Source: UBA1952 sp965246765 (GTDB taxonomy: Bacteria > Bacteroidota > Bacteroidia > Chitinophagales > Chitinophagaceae). Taken from it: 64,000 nt of DNA. The stretch lies in assembly GCA_965246765.1 (NCBI GenBank), contig CBDFFJ010000008.1, positions 295,561-359,560 of the forward strand. Direction: 5' to 3'. Position 1 is the stretch's first letter. Every line of letters starts with the position of its first letter. Shown one piece after another: positions 35,087 to 44,371 of the stretch. Below the pieces are notes generated by a model. That model was not told the origin of the DNA, did no database searches, and saw nothing but the letters and a program-made list of their open reading frames with translations. The position numbers were made by a program, and so were the translations under genes.

Positions 35087-36217
35087 ATGAACAAGAATCA
35101 TTCAACACTATTCAGCTCCTTCAATCTCGGCAGCATTACGCTGAAAAACCGCATCGTAATGGCGCCCATGACCCGCAGCCGAGCCATCGGCAATGTGCCT
35201 AATGAGCTGATGGTAAAATACTACGCCGACCGCGCCGATGCCGGCCTCATCATCACCGAAGGCACAGCGCCTTCGCCCGATGGACTCGGCTACGCACGTA
35301 TCCCTGGCATGTACAGCGATGCACAAACGGCTGCTTGGAAAAAAGTAACAGACGCAGTACACGCGAAAGGCGGAAAGATATTCGTGCAACTGATGCATAC
35401 CGGCCGCATTACGCACCCGCTGAATCTGCCGGAAGTTGGAGAAGTGATAGCTCCTTCCGCAGTCGCTGCTGCTAATAGCCCGATGTACACCGACCAGTCA
35501 GGCATGCAGCCGTTGCCAGTACCACGCGCATTGCGCACGGATGAGCTTCCCGACGTAATACACGACTTTGTACATAGCGCAAAGGCCGCCATTACTGCAG
35601 GTTTTGACGGCGTGGAGCTGCATGGTGCTAACGGCTACCTGCTCGACCAATTCCTGAATCCGGCAAGCAATCAGCGGGAAGATGCGTATGGCGGAACGCC
35701 GGATGCGCGCAATCGCTTTGTGCTGGAAGTAACGGCAGCCGTAGCTGAAGCAATCGGCGCAGGACGTACCGGCATCAGGCTTTCTCCTTTTGGCGCATTC
35801 AATGAAATGATTAGCGACGAAAGCACGGAAGCGCAATACGAAGCGCTGGCTAAAAGCCTTGGGGCGCTCAATCTCTCTTATCTCCACATTGTTGACCACA
35901 GCAGCATGGGCGCACCGGCTGTACCGCAATCTGTGAAGGATGCGATGCGCAAAGCCTTTGGCGGTACCATCATTCTTTCCGGCGGCTACGATGCTGCGCG
36001 GGCAGAAGCTGAGCTGGCTGCAGGAAATGGCGAGCTGGTCGCATTTGGCCGCCCGTTCATTGCCAACCCTGACCTCGTGAAGCGACTTGCCGAAGGCACT
36101 GAGCTTTCTGCTCCCGACGCCAACACATTCTATACTCCGGGCGAAGCGGGATATACTGACTATCCCACAGCTTCTGCGAAGCGTGCCAGGCCTTTGTTGG
36201 CGATGTTCTCCTTCTAA
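35087..36217 (+). CDS. Old Yellow Enzyme family alkene reductase
   Basis: FMN-dependent reductase of activated C=C bonds (enones, nitro compounds), 376 residues. Signatures: KNRIVMAPMTRSRA near the N-terminus, FVQLMHTGRITHP, the substrate-binding HGANGYLLDQFLNPASNQREDAYGG near residues 178-204 and FGRPFIANPDL for FMN phosphate binding. Divergence from hxlR across a perfect inverted repeat suggests induction by electrophiles. Its stop overlaps the convergent DUF4260 gene by 4 bp. Confidence 0.93.
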   Translation: MNKNHSTLFSSFNLGSITLKNRIVMAPMTRSRAIGNVPNELMVKYYADRADAGLIITEGTAPSPDGLGYARIPGMYSDAQTAAWKKVTDAVHAKGGKIFVQLMHTGRITHPLNLPEVGEVIAPSAVAAANSPMYTDQSGMQPLPVPRALRTDELPDVIHDFVHSAKAAITAGFDGVELHGANGYLLDQFLNPASNQREDAYGGTPDARNRFVLEVTAAVAEAIGAGRTGIRLSPFGAFNEMISDESTEAQYEALAKSLGALNLSYLHIVDHSSMGAPAVPQSVKDAMRKAFGGTIILSGGYDAARAEAELAAGNGELVAFGRPFIANPDLVKRLAEGTELSAPDANTFYTPGEAGYTDYPTASAKRARPLLAMFSF

Positions 36218-36591
36218 TCCTGCGCCGGCACTTTAGCCTTACCCACATAACCAAGGTGGGTATGGCTAAAGCTGTCGTTGTACTTCAAGCCATAACCCGC
36301 AAGCCGGTCAAAAGCAGCGTGTGCAAAAAGCACAAGTCCGGTAAAGAGCACCCAGGGTGCATGAAGCCCATAGCCTGCGAAAATCACCAGCGCCGCAATG
36401 CCTTTGTGATGGAAGAGGTTGTAAGTCCACGCGCCGGTTTTGGCGTTATGCAGATAGCCAAGCATGCTGATGTCAGGGCTTAGAAATAAGAACGGCCATA
36501 GCCACCAGATAATGGTAACAGGTTGCAGGTAAATGGCGAGGATTGCGAGCGCGAGGCCAGCAGCTTCTTCCGCCTTGAGCAGGTATTTCAT
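36214..36591 (-). CDS. DUF4260 family membrane protein
   Basis: Small integral membrane protein of 125 residues from the ATG at 36591. It contains about four hydrophobic segments (AGLALAILAIYL, WLWPFLFLSPDISMLGYL, IAALVIFAGYGL, VLFTGLVLFAHAAFDRLAGYGLKY) and the conserved LSPDISMLGYL and HxxFDRxxGYGLKY features of DUF4260. Function unknown. It is convergent with, and overlaps by 4 bp, the Old Yellow Enzyme gene. Confidence 0.82.
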   Translation of the reverse strand: MKYLLKAEEAAGLALAILAIYLQPVTIIWWLWPFLFLSPDISMLGYLHNAKTGAWTYNLFHHKGIAALVIFAGYGLHAPWVLFTGLVLFAHAAFDRLAGYGLKYNDSFSHTHLGYVGKAKVPAQD

Positions 36592-36672
36592 GTGCTTGAG
36601 CTTTATTGCAGCCCAAAGGTCACTTTCACGCTTGCCTGCTGACGATAACAATAGATAAGAAATGCTGCTGAC

Positions 36673-37263
36673 CTACTTTTTCGCGGCGCGGTTGCGAATG
36701 CGGCTCAGACTGACCGGCGTGATGCCGAGATAGCTAGCGATGTAATGCTGTGGAATGCGCGCCAGAATCTTGTCCTTGCCTCCTTTCAGCAAATTATGAT
36801 ACCGCTCCTCCGGCGACAGCATCAGTAAGGTCACCATGCGCTCCTCCAAGCCAACGGCCAGATATTCCGCCAGCAGGCGGCCAAAGCGTTCCCATGTATG
36901 TGATTGCGCGAAGAGCGCAGTCAATGCTGCATAAGGAAATACCAGCAGCTCGCAATCGGTGATGGCTTCAATAGTGAGCTGAGACGGTTTTTGGGTAATG
37001 CAGCTGATGTAGGAGCTTACCAGCGCGCCTTCAAAATAGAAATAAGTGGTGCGTTCTATTCCATCGCGGGTGTAGTAATGGCGCATGTTGCCGCTAACCA
37101 CCATGCCTGCAAGCGTCGCAATCTTGCCTTCCTCGGCAAAGGTCTGGCCTTTCTTTAGCGAAAGCGCTGCCACGTGCGGTTTCAGCAGCCCCACTTCTGC
37201 ATCGCTGAACGGTGCTAAGTGCATTAGTTGCTGTCGGAGCATTGCCCAGCTTTGGTCAAACAC
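36673..37263 (-). CDS. Crp/Fnr-family transcriptional regulator
   Basis: Regulator of 196 residues with a cyclic-nucleotide-binding-like domain (LKKGQTFAEEGKIATLAGMVVSGNMRHY) and a C-terminal helix-turn-helix (IPQHYIASYLGITPVSLSRIRN), the common Bacteroidota form. The frame opens with GTG at 37263; an in-frame ATG at 37242 (MLRQQLMHLAP) is an alternative start. No Fe-S Cys cluster is present. It stands 81 bp upstream of the DUF4260 gene, which it may regulate. Confidence 0.87.
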   Translation of the reverse strand: MFDQSWAMLRQQLMHLAPFSDAEVGLLKPHVAALSLKKGQTFAEEGKIATLAGMVVSGNMRHYYTRDGIERTTYFYFEGALVSSYISCITQKPSQLTIEAITDCELLVFPYAALTALFAQSHTWERFGRLLAEYLAVGLEERMVTLLMLSPEERYHNLLKGGKDKILARIPQHYIASYLGITPVSLSRIRNRAAKK

Positions 37264-37314
37264 GCGACCAAATTAGGAAGTAAGGCTTCCCCAATCGCGG
37301 GGATTAGTACTTCA

Positions 37315-38580
37315 CTAATTCAGCAAGCCCGCAATCTTCTGTCGCAGCAAGGCCCGCTCCGCCGGAACGTTGCTGAGCTGTACGGCCCGTTCATAGCAAT
37401 CAGCAGCCTGTTGCTGCGCACCCGCAGCAGCGTAACATTCCCCGAGCACCGCATGATACAGGGAATGATTGCCGAGCAGTTCTACGCCTTCCACGCACAG
37501 CAATTCGTCAGCCGCCGCCCGTCCACCACGTACGTATAAGACAGCCACCGCGCGATGAAGTGACGTAACCGGCGACGGCGCAAGAGCCAGCAGCCAATCA
37601 TAATATTTAAGAATGGAAGCCCAGTCTATCCGTTCAAATGATGGCGCATTGCAATGCTCTGCAGCAATAGCAGCCTGCAAATGGTAGGTGCTGAAGGATT
37701 CTCCGGTCGCTGCGCTGTTGAGATAATGATTGCCGCGGGCAATGAGCGTCCTGTCCCATTTAGACCTGTCTTGGTCGGCGAGGAGGATGATATCGCCTTC
37801 CTGCGAAAGGCGTCCGTCGCTGCGTGAAGCCTGAAAGCACATCAGCGCCATCAGCGCAAATACAGGCGGTTGCTGCGTATGCAGGTGTCGGAGTAGTAAC
37901 TCACAAAGCCGCATCGCTTCTTCCATCAATTCCCGCCGGATGAGCCCCTTTTGTCCGGCACTGCTATAGCCTTCATTAAACAGGAGATAAATAGCACGCA
38001 GCACCGCATCCGTCCGGCTTTGTAAGGCTGCTACGGACGAAATATCCAGCTTCAGCTCCTGCTGTCTGAAGACTTCTTTGGCACGGTAAAGGCGTTTGGA
38101 TATAGTGCCTTCGCTCGTCAGGAAAGCGCTGGCAATTTCTGTCGTACTGAAGCCGCAAAGCGTTTTCAAAACAAGCGCAGTCGCCGCCTCCGGTGGAATA
38201 GCAGGATGGCAGCAAGCGTACATCATCCGCAGTACATCGTCGGAAATGAGTGCGTCGCTGCCGGCACTTTCTGCATCGTATCCGCCCTGTAACAAATGAA
38301 TGGAAGCGCCGTCGTTGAAGTCGTGGTGCTGCGAGAATGCGCCTTTACGTAAGGCATCAATCACCTTATTGCGCGCCACGCGGTACAGCCAGGCAACAGG
38401 AGCTGCCGGAATGCCCTGCGTCCAGGATATGCAGGCCTGCATGAGCGTATCCTGCACCACGTCTTCGGCAAGCTGCAGGTGCTGCGCGCCGAAAGAATTA
38501 GTGAGCACAGCAATCAACTTTCCCGCCTCGCGGCGGAAAAGATGAGCGGCAAGCTGATGCGATGAATGCTCCTGTGACAA
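37315..38580 (-). CDS. ECF sigma factor of the ECF42 type (DUF6596)
   Basis: RNA polymerase sigma factor of 421 residues, much longer than ordinary ECF factors. Region 2 is AEDVVQDTLMQACISW with PVAWLYRVARNKVIDALRK; region 4 is CGFSTTEIASAFLTSEGTISKRLYRAKE. The C-terminal half (DAVLRAIYLLFNEGYSSAG ... LHRAVAVLYVRGG ... AAAGAQQQAADCYERAV) is the helical/TPR extension that replaces an anti-sigma factor in ECF42. It begins with TTG at 38580, 14 bp after the stop of its DGPF/YCII partner, which is the standard gene pair for this group. Confidence 0.9.
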   Translation of the reverse strand: MSQEHSSHQLAAHLFRREAGKLIAVLTNSFGAQHLQLAEDVVQDTLMQACISWTQGIPAAPVAWLYRVARNKVIDALRKGAFSQHHDFNDGASIHLLQGGYDAESAGSDALISDDVLRMMYACCHPAIPPEAATALVLKTLCGFSTTEIASAFLTSEGTISKRLYRAKEVFRQQELKLDISSVAALQSRTDAVLRAIYLLFNEGYSSAGQKGLIRRELMEEAMRLCELLLRHLHTQQPPVFALMALMCFQASRSDGRLSQEGDIILLADQDRSKWDRTLIARGNHYLNSAATGESFSTYHLQAAIAAEHCNAPSFERIDWASILKYYDWLLALAPSPVTSLHRAVAVLYVRGGRAAADELLCVEGVELLGNHSLYHAVLGECYAAAGAQQQAADCYERAVQLSNVPAERALLRQKIAGLLN

Positions 38581-38594
38581 GGGCCCAACTACAT

Positions 38595-38933
38595 TTAGGC
38601 AATCTCCCGAACCTCGGTGCTGCTACCTTCTTGCTCGTAAATGGGGCAGCCTTTAGCAATCATAGTGGCTTCCTGCAGGTCGGCGGCCTTGATAGCGATG
38701 AATCCGCTGATTACTTCTTTGCCTTCGGCAAAGGGGCCATCGGTTATGAGGTCTTTGCCTTTGAGTACCGCGCCGGGGCCGGGCGAAAGGCGTTGTCCAC
38801 CGGGAAGCATCCTGCCATCGGCGGCAATGCCGTCCATCCAGGTTTTCCATTTCATCATATTGCCTTGCATCTCCTCAGGAGAAGCGGTTGTGTAATCCAT
38901 GCCTCCGCGAAAGAGGAGTGTGTAGCTTTTCAT
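38595..38933 (-). CDS. YCII-related (DGPF domain) protein
   Basis: Product of 112 residues with the fold of YciI-like proteins: MKSYTLLFRGGMDY start, WKTWMDGIAADGRMLPGGQ, and the motif TDGPFAEGKEVISGFIAI that names the DGPF family. Members of this family usually lie directly beside ECF42 sigma factors; here the sigma gene follows by 14 bp. Its biochemical role is unclear; both gene regulation partner and enzyme have been proposed. Confidence 0.9.
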   Translation of the reverse strand: MKSYTLLFRGGMDYTTASPEEMQGNMMKWKTWMDGIAADGRMLPGGQRLSPGPGAVLKGKDLITDGPFAEGKEVISGFIAIKAADLQEATMIAKGCPIYEQEGSSTEVREIA

Positions 38934-39085
38934 AAACAGTGTTTGTTTGAATAAAGACGAACGAGGGGGAAGGATTAGGACAAGATGGCGAAAAATATTT
39001 TTGCAGGCTCTTCGCCAAACCCGCCCTTTATAAAATCCTTATACAGTCCGGCTGCAGTTTTATAATATCCCCACAAAGCCCCGGA

Positions 39086-39093
39086 TACCTTTG
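39086..39093 (+). promoter_or_regulatory. -7 promoter box of the kdpD-like gene
   Basis: TACCTTTG, a perfect TAnnTTTG box preceded by GGA, lies 22 bp before the ATG at 39116. It places transcription start after the TTG at 39104 and supports 39116 as the start. Confidence 0.45.
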
Positions 39094-39115
39094 TGCCCGT
39101 CAATTGCTCCGGTAT

Positions 39116-40198
39116 ATGTCACTGGTCTTCCATCACAGAATCTCCAAAACAAGACAGTATATGCTGTCGGTATTGGCGGTTTGTGTGGTTGGTGGCATTT
39201 GCTATGCTTGCTCCGGTTTCATCAGCTATCGCGTCGTCGCCTTTATTTTGTTGGTGACGGTCTCACTAGCGGCGATGTTCTTTGACATTTTGCCGGTGCT
39301 TGTCGCTGCGCTGCTGAGCGCGCTCGTCTGGGATTTCTTTTTCATCCCGCCGCACTTTACGCTGTCTGTCGGCACAACAGAAGATGCTATTCTTCTTGCC
39401 ACCTACTTCATCATTGCGATGGTCAACGGCGTGCTCACATTCAAAATTCGCAGAGCGGAGAAAGCAGCGCTTGAGAAAGAGGAGCGGGCGCATACGGTCG
39501 TGCTTTACAATACGCTGCTCAACTCCCTCTCGCACGAGCTGCGCACACCCATCGCCGCCATCATCGGTGCGACTGATAATTTACAACATGGCAACGCCGG
39601 CCTGACTTTACAGAACAGGGCCGAGCTGATTGGCGAAATCGCCACGGCATCCATGCGCCTTAACCGCCAGGTGGATAATCTGCTCAACATGTCGCGCATT
39701 GAATCCGGATACATTCAGCCAAAGAAAGATTGGTGCGACGTCAGCGAGGTAGTGTATGAGACAGTGAGGCGTGCGGAAGAAGTCGGCGCGAAGCAGCGCA
39801 TTTCCATCAGCATCAATCCTGACCTGCCGCTGGTAAAAACAGACGGCGGAATGCTGGAGCAGATAGTCGGCAACATTCTGAACAACGCAGTGCTTTATAC
39901 CGCCGCGGAAGACGCCATCTGCATTTCGGCGACGGTTCATGCAGATGTGCTGGAAGTAATTATTGAAGATTCAGGAAAGGGATTTCCAGATGCGGAGATA
40001 GCGCAGGTGTTTGACAAATTCTACAGGCTGAAAGATTCCAAGGCAGGCGGCACCGGTCTTGGGCTGAGTATCGTCAAAGGCTTTACAGAAGCGCTTGGCG
40101 GACGTATTGGTTTGGAAAACCGGCGCGAAGGCGGAGCACGTTTTACGATACAGATTTCCGCTGAAACCTCTTACCTCAAAAACCTGAAGCATGAGTAA
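39116..40198 (+). CDS. KdpD-like sensor histidine kinase lacking the N-terminal KdpD/Usp domain
   Basis: Inner-membrane kinase of 360 residues. It starts with the DUF4118 four-helix membrane block (LSVLAVCVVGGICYACSGF ... DFFFIPPHFTLSVGTTEDAILLA), typical of KdpD, and continues with HisKA (LSHELRTPIAAIIGATDNLQ) and HATPase_c (NILNNAVLY, DSGKGFP, GTGLGLSIVKG). Canonical KdpD is about 900 residues and carries KdpD and Usp domains before the membrane block; both are missing. It overlaps the kdpE-like gene by 8 bp, so the pair is coupled. It probably senses K+ or turgor. Confidence 0.88.
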   Translation: MSLVFHHRISKTRQYMLSVLAVCVVGGICYACSGFISYRVVAFILLVTVSLAAMFFDILPVLVAALLSALVWDFFFIPPHFTLSVGTTEDAILLATYFIIAMVNGVLTFKIRRAEKAALEKEERAHTVVLYNTLLNSLSHELRTPIAAIIGATDNLQHGNAGLTLQNRAELIGEIATASMRLNRQVDNLLNMSRIESGYIQPKKDWCDVSEVVYETVRRAEEVGAKQRISISINPDLPLVKTDGGMLEQIVGNILNNAVLYTAAEDAICISATVHADVLEVIIEDSGKGFPDAEIAQVFDKFYRLKDSKAGGTGLGLSIVKGFTEALGGRIGLENRREGGARFTIQISAETSYLKNLKHE

Positions 40199-40877
40199 GG
40201 GCGCGCACATTCTTGTGATTGACGACGAGGCGCAAATGCGCAAGCTGCTACAGATAACGCTGCACAGCAACGGCTACGAAGTGACTGAAGCAGCAACGGC
40301 AAAAGACGGCATCATCACCGCCGCCAATCATCCGCCAGACGCTATCCTCCTTGACCTCGGCCTGCCTGACGAAAGCGGACATGAAGTGCTGCGCCAGCTC
40401 CGCGATTGGTACACGGCCCCGGTGCTGATACTCTCCGTACAAAGCGGTGAAGAAGACATCGTAAAGGCGCTGGACAATGGCGCGAACGACTATCTCGTAA
40501 AACCGTTCAGAACCGGCGAGCTGTTGGCACGCATCCGCTCGGCCCTGCGCGGCGTAATCAAGGAAACCGACCCCATAATTATCTGCGGCGCTTTAGAAAT
40601 AGACCTTACGGCGAGAGTCGTAAAGCGTGAAGGCGAAGTGCTAAAGCTCACCGCGACAGAATACAGCCTGCTGGCGCTAATGGCGAAGAATGAAGGCAAG
40701 GTGCTCACTCATCATTACCTGCTGCGCGAGGTGTGGGGGCCGGGTTATATCACCCAATCACAATACCTGCGCGTGTTTGTTGCGCAGCTCAGAAAGAAGA
40801 TAGAAGCAGACCCAAACCGCCCGTCAACCATTGTTACGGAATCCGGCGTTGGTTACCGCTTCGTTTGCCGGGAATAG
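40191..40877 (+). CDS. KdpE-like OmpR-family response regulator
   Basis: Response regulator of 228 residues. The receiver has the acidic pair (VIDDEAQ), the phosphoacceptor Asp in ILLDLGLPD near residue 52 and the conserved Lys in DYLVKPF. The C-terminal winged helix (KLTATEYSLLALMAKNEGKVLTH, VFVAQLRKKIEADPNRPSTIVTESGVGYRF) matches the OmpR/KdpE type. It lies between the truncated kdpD-like gene and kup and is their natural regulator. Confidence 0.9.
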   Translation: MSKGAHILVIDDEAQMRKLLQITLHSNGYEVTEAATAKDGIITAANHPPDAILLDLGLPDESGHEVLRQLRDWYTAPVLILSVQSGEEDIVKALDNGANDYLVKPFRTGELLARIRSALRGVIKETDPIIICGALEIDLTARVVKREGEVLKLTATEYSLLALMAKNEGKVLTHHYLLREVWGPGYITQSQYLRVFVAQLRKKIEADPNRPSTIVTESGVGYRFVCRE

Positions 40878-40904
40878 TACCTCACAACATATCAACGTCT
40901 CATC

Positions 40905-42881
40905 ATGATTTCAAAGCATCCCGCCTTGAACAGGGTAACTCTTGCCTCGCTGCTCGTGGCGCTCGGCATTATTTACGGCGACATCGGCACCTCGCCGCTC
41001 TATGTGATGAAAGCCATCGTCGGCGAGCGCGACATTAATGCAAGCCTTGTTTATGGCGGCGTTTCGCTTGTTTTCTGGACGCTCGTTTTTCAGACGACCA
41101 TCAAGTACGTGTGGCTTACGCTGCGCGCCGACAATCAGGGCGAAGGCGGCGTATTCTCGCTTTACGCCATCGTGCGTCGCTATGGAAAGAAGCTGGTGAT
41201 ACCAACCATTCTCGGAGCGACAACCCTGCTCGCAGATGGCATAATCACGCCGCCAATTTCGGTCGCTTCCGCCATTGAAGGCCTGAATAGTGTGCATGGC
41301 TTAGAGCACATTATCGTCCCCGGAAATAATCTGACCATCGGCATCGTGGTGGCTATCATTTCCGGCCTGTTTTTCTTTCAGCGTTTCGGCACGCAGGTAA
41401 TCGGCAAGGCCTTCGGGCCGATTATGGCGCTATGGTTCGGTATGCTGCTTGTAGCGGGGCTTGCGGAGATAGCACAGTACCCGGATGTACTCAGGGCGCT
41501 GAGTCCGCACTATGGCTATGAGCTGCTGGTGCATTATCCGCAGGGCTTCTGGCTGCTTGGCGCCGTCTTCCTCTGCACCACTGGCGCGGAGGCGCTCTAT
41601 TCCGACCTCGGGCATTGCGGCATCAAGAACATCCGCCTCACATGGATATTCGTCAAGACGGCGCTTGTGATGAATTACGTAGGGCAGGCCGCCTGGATGA
41701 TGCACGCGGGAAAGCCACAGCTCGGCGGCCTTAATCCATTCTTTGAGATGATGCCCGACTGGGCCTTGCTGCCAAGCATCATCATCGCTACGGCTGCTAC
41801 CATCATCGCATCGCAGGCGCTCATCAGCGGCTCCTACACGCTTATATCGGAAGCTATGAACCTCAACTTCTGGCCGCGCGTAGCCGTGCGTCAGCCAAGT
41901 GACATCAAAGGGCAGATATACATCCCGAGCGTCAATATCATTCTCTGGATTGGCTGCGTAGCGATGATTCTCTACTTCAAAAACTCTTCACACATGGAAG
42001 CGGCTTACGGCTTCTCCATCACCATTGCGATGATGATGACAACCGTTCTGCTGGGCTACTTCCTACGCTATAAGCTGAAGTGGCAGCCGTTAGCCGTAGC
42101 GGCGGTGGTGGCGGTTTTCGCTGTGGTGGAAACGTCCTTCTTTATTGCCAACGTGGCGAAGATTAAGGAGCGCTGGATGTTCCTCTTTTTTGAGCTGTTC
42201 ATCTTTATGACGATGTACGTGTGGTACTACGCGCGTAAAATCAATAACCGCTTTGTGAAGTTCGTGGACATCGGCAAGTACACGCCGCAGCTGACCGAGT
42301 TAAGCGGCGATGATGCGATTCCTAAATTCTCCACGCACCTTATTTATCTCTCCAAAGCCAATACCCGTACGCAGGTAGAAGAGCGCATCATCAAATCCAT
42401 TCTTTCCAAGCAGCCGAAGCGTGCGGATGTCTATTGGTTTCTGCACATCAACCGGACGGACAAGCCTTACACGATGAGCTATGATGTGTCGGAACTGGTG
42501 GACGACAAGCTCATCAAGGTGAACATCAACATCGGCTTCCGCATCCAGCCGAAGACGGAACTCTACTTCAAGAAAATCGTGCAGGAGTTGGTGGCGAACA
42601 GGGAGCTGAACCTGCATATCCGCCCCGACGGCTCTACGCGCTACAACGCCGAGCCGGACTTCAAGTTCGTGGTGATAGAGCGATTCCTTTCTGTGGAGAA
42701 TGAGTTCTCGCTGCGCGATGGCCTGCTGCTGCGTGCGTACTTCTGGCTGAACGATGTCAGTCTCAGCGACGAAAAAGCTTTCGGCCTTGACAAGAGCGAT
42801 GTAGTGATAGAACACACGCCGCTGGTTTATCAGCCTGCCGCAGCTTTTGAGCTGACGCGCGAAGCGAATCCTGCGCCCTGA
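40905..42881 (+). CDS. kup: KUP-family potassium transporter
   Basis: K+/H+ symporter of 658 residues with about twelve membrane segments in the first 450 residues and a cytoplasmic C-terminal domain. The family signature LGIIYGDIGTSPLYV lies near residue 20, and GVFSLYAIVRRYGK and FLCTTGAEALYSDLGH are also typical of Kup. It starts 27 bp after the kdpE-like gene, so a Kdp-type two-component system directly precedes a Kup transporter instead of kdpFABC. Confidence 0.93.
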   Translation: MISKHPALNRVTLASLLVALGIIYGDIGTSPLYVMKAIVGERDINASLVYGGVSLVFWTLVFQTTIKYVWLTLRADNQGEGGVFSLYAIVRRYGKKLVIPTILGATTLLADGIITPPISVASAIEGLNSVHGLEHIIVPGNNLTIGIVVAIISGLFFFQRFGTQVIGKAFGPIMALWFGMLLVAGLAEIAQYPDVLRALSPHYGYELLVHYPQGFWLLGAVFLCTTGAEALYSDLGHCGIKNIRLTWIFVKTALVMNYVGQAAWMMHAGKPQLGGLNPFFEMMPDWALLPSIIIATAATIIASQALISGSYTLISEAMNLNFWPRVAVRQPSDIKGQIYIPSVNIILWIGCVAMILYFKNSSHMEAAYGFSITIAMMMTTVLLGYFLRYKLKWQPLAVAAVVAVFAVVETSFFIANVAKIKERWMFLFFELFIFMTMYVWYYARKINNRFVKFVDIGKYTPQLTELSGDDAIPKFSTHLIYLSKANTRTQVEERIIKSILSKQPKRADVYWFLHINRTDKPYTMSYDVSELVDDKLIKVNINIGFRIQPKTELYFKKIVQELVANRELNLHIRPDGSTRYNAEPDFKFVVIERFLSVENEFSLRDGLLLRAYFWLNDVSLSDEKAFGLDKSDVVIEHTPLVYQPAAAFELTREANPAP

Positions 42882-42925
42882 ACCTCAATTATCCAAACCC
42901 ATTTCAAAACCACCAATCAATCTTT

Positions 42926-44371
42926 ATGAAAAAGTTCTCCGCAATAGTCACGCTGCTTTTTGCTTTCGCAAGCGGCGCGTTCGCGCAAACGCCCGTTGAC
43001 AACCGAACGGCAAACGAAAACGATGAAGACAGCTCGCAACAAGCACCCGCCAGGCCGTCGTCGGTTTTTGACGATGATGCCGAGCCTTCCTCAAAAGTAG
43101 CGTGGGCAGGCTACGACCTTGGCTGGCAAAACGGCAATGACCGCCGCGACCATGCCGTGCTGCAAACGAAGTATTTCACCGGCTCCTTTATGCTGGATGC
43201 GAATTACACTTATTCCTTCAACAACCCGATTGACAATACGGTCGTAGGCTCCACAGCCTTGGCGCGAAATAACGAGCTACAAGTGAGCTTCGTTGGCTTT
43301 GGCGGCGACTTCAATTACAAGGGCGCGCGCGGCAGGCTAATGACGCAGTTCGGCAATCGCTCCATTGTTATTCCGCGAAACGATTATAGTCCTTATCGCG
43401 GGCAATACCAGCTCAGCAACGCCTACCGTTACATCAGCGAAGCCTACGCGGGTTATCACTTCAATAAATGGTATGGCATCAATGTGGACGCGGGTTTGTT
43501 TATGTCGTACATCGGGCTCAACTCCTACTATCAGGTGGAGAACTGGGAATACCAGGCTTCGTTTACCTCCGATAATACGCCGTGGTTTTTCAATGGCATC
43601 CGCGTACAGATATTCCCTTCCAAGACGCTTAAGATTGAACCTTGGATTATCAACGGCTGGCAGAGCTACGGGAAGTTCAACTCCATGCCTGGCCTCGGCG
43701 CCAACATAACCTGGATGCCGAACGAAAAGTTGAAGCTCTTGACTAATGATTATTATGGAACCGACGCCGCCGGCCTGCCAGAACGCAAACGCTTCCATTC
43801 CGACAATAGCTTTCTGTACCGCTATTACAATCGCCCGGGCAGCAAGGGTATTTCACGTGCAGCGTTCTCCTCCACTTTTGATATCGGCTTTGAAAATGGC
43901 GGCGGTGTAAAAGCGTTTGGCGGCGATTCAACGACGCCTTCCCAAAACTTCATCAGCGGTATGATCTATAACCGCGTCTGGTTTGACCGGAACAGGTTTG
44001 CGGTCACCTTCGGCGGCGGCGTGATGACCAATCCGGGCCGCTACCTTGTGCTATATCCTACGGGCCAAGCGAGTCCTTTGCCCAATCCGAACAATCCAAC
44101 CGGCACAGAGGGAGCGTATCCATTCAGCGCAGCGCCCGGCGATAAGTTTACCGGCTGGGATGCCTCCGCAAACTTTGACTGGATGCCTAATCAGAGCCTC
44201 ACGGTGCGGCTGGAATATGTACATCGTCATTCCGATGTTCCCTACTTCGCAGGTCGCGGCGGCGTGACATCACCAAGCGGCTACACGACGCAGACTTTGC
44301 CGCCCGACTGGCGACCTGACCTTGTGAACACTGAAGACCGGGTGATACTGGCTGTGCTGTTTCGGTTGTGA
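42926..44371 (+). CDS. Outer-membrane porin
   Basis: Exported barrel protein of 481 residues. Signal peptide about 1-20 (ASGAFAQT). The rest alternates polar and aromatic residues as in beta-barrels (AGYDLGWQNGNDRRDHAVLQ, WYGINVDAGLFMSYIGLNSY) and ends with the aromatic C-terminal strand VILAVLFRL. I recall similar porins in Bacteroidota kdp clusters, and here it follows kup by 44 bp, which suggests it passes K+ or other small solutes across the outer membrane. Confidence 0.85.
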   Translation: MKKFSAIVTLLFAFASGAFAQTPVDNRTANENDEDSSQQAPARPSSVFDDDAEPSSKVAWAGYDLGWQNGNDRRDHAVLQTKYFTGSFMLDANYTYSFNNPIDNTVVGSTALARNNELQVSFVGFGGDFNYKGARGRLMTQFGNRSIVIPRNDYSPYRGQYQLSNAYRYISEAYAGYHFNKWYGINVDAGLFMSYIGLNSYYQVENWEYQASFTSDNTPWFFNGIRVQIFPSKTLKIEPWIINGWQSYGKFNSMPGLGANITWMPNEKLKLLTNDYYGTDAAGLPERKRFHSDNSFLYRYYNRPGSKGISRAAFSSTFDIGFENGGGVKAFGGDSTTPSQNFISGMIYNRVWFDRNRFAVTFGGGVMTNPGRYLVLYPTGQASPLPNPNNPTGTEGAYPFSAAPGDKFTGWDASANFDWMPNQSLTVRLEYVHRHSDVPYFAGRGGVTSPSGYTTQTLPPDWRPDLVNTEDRVILAVLFRL

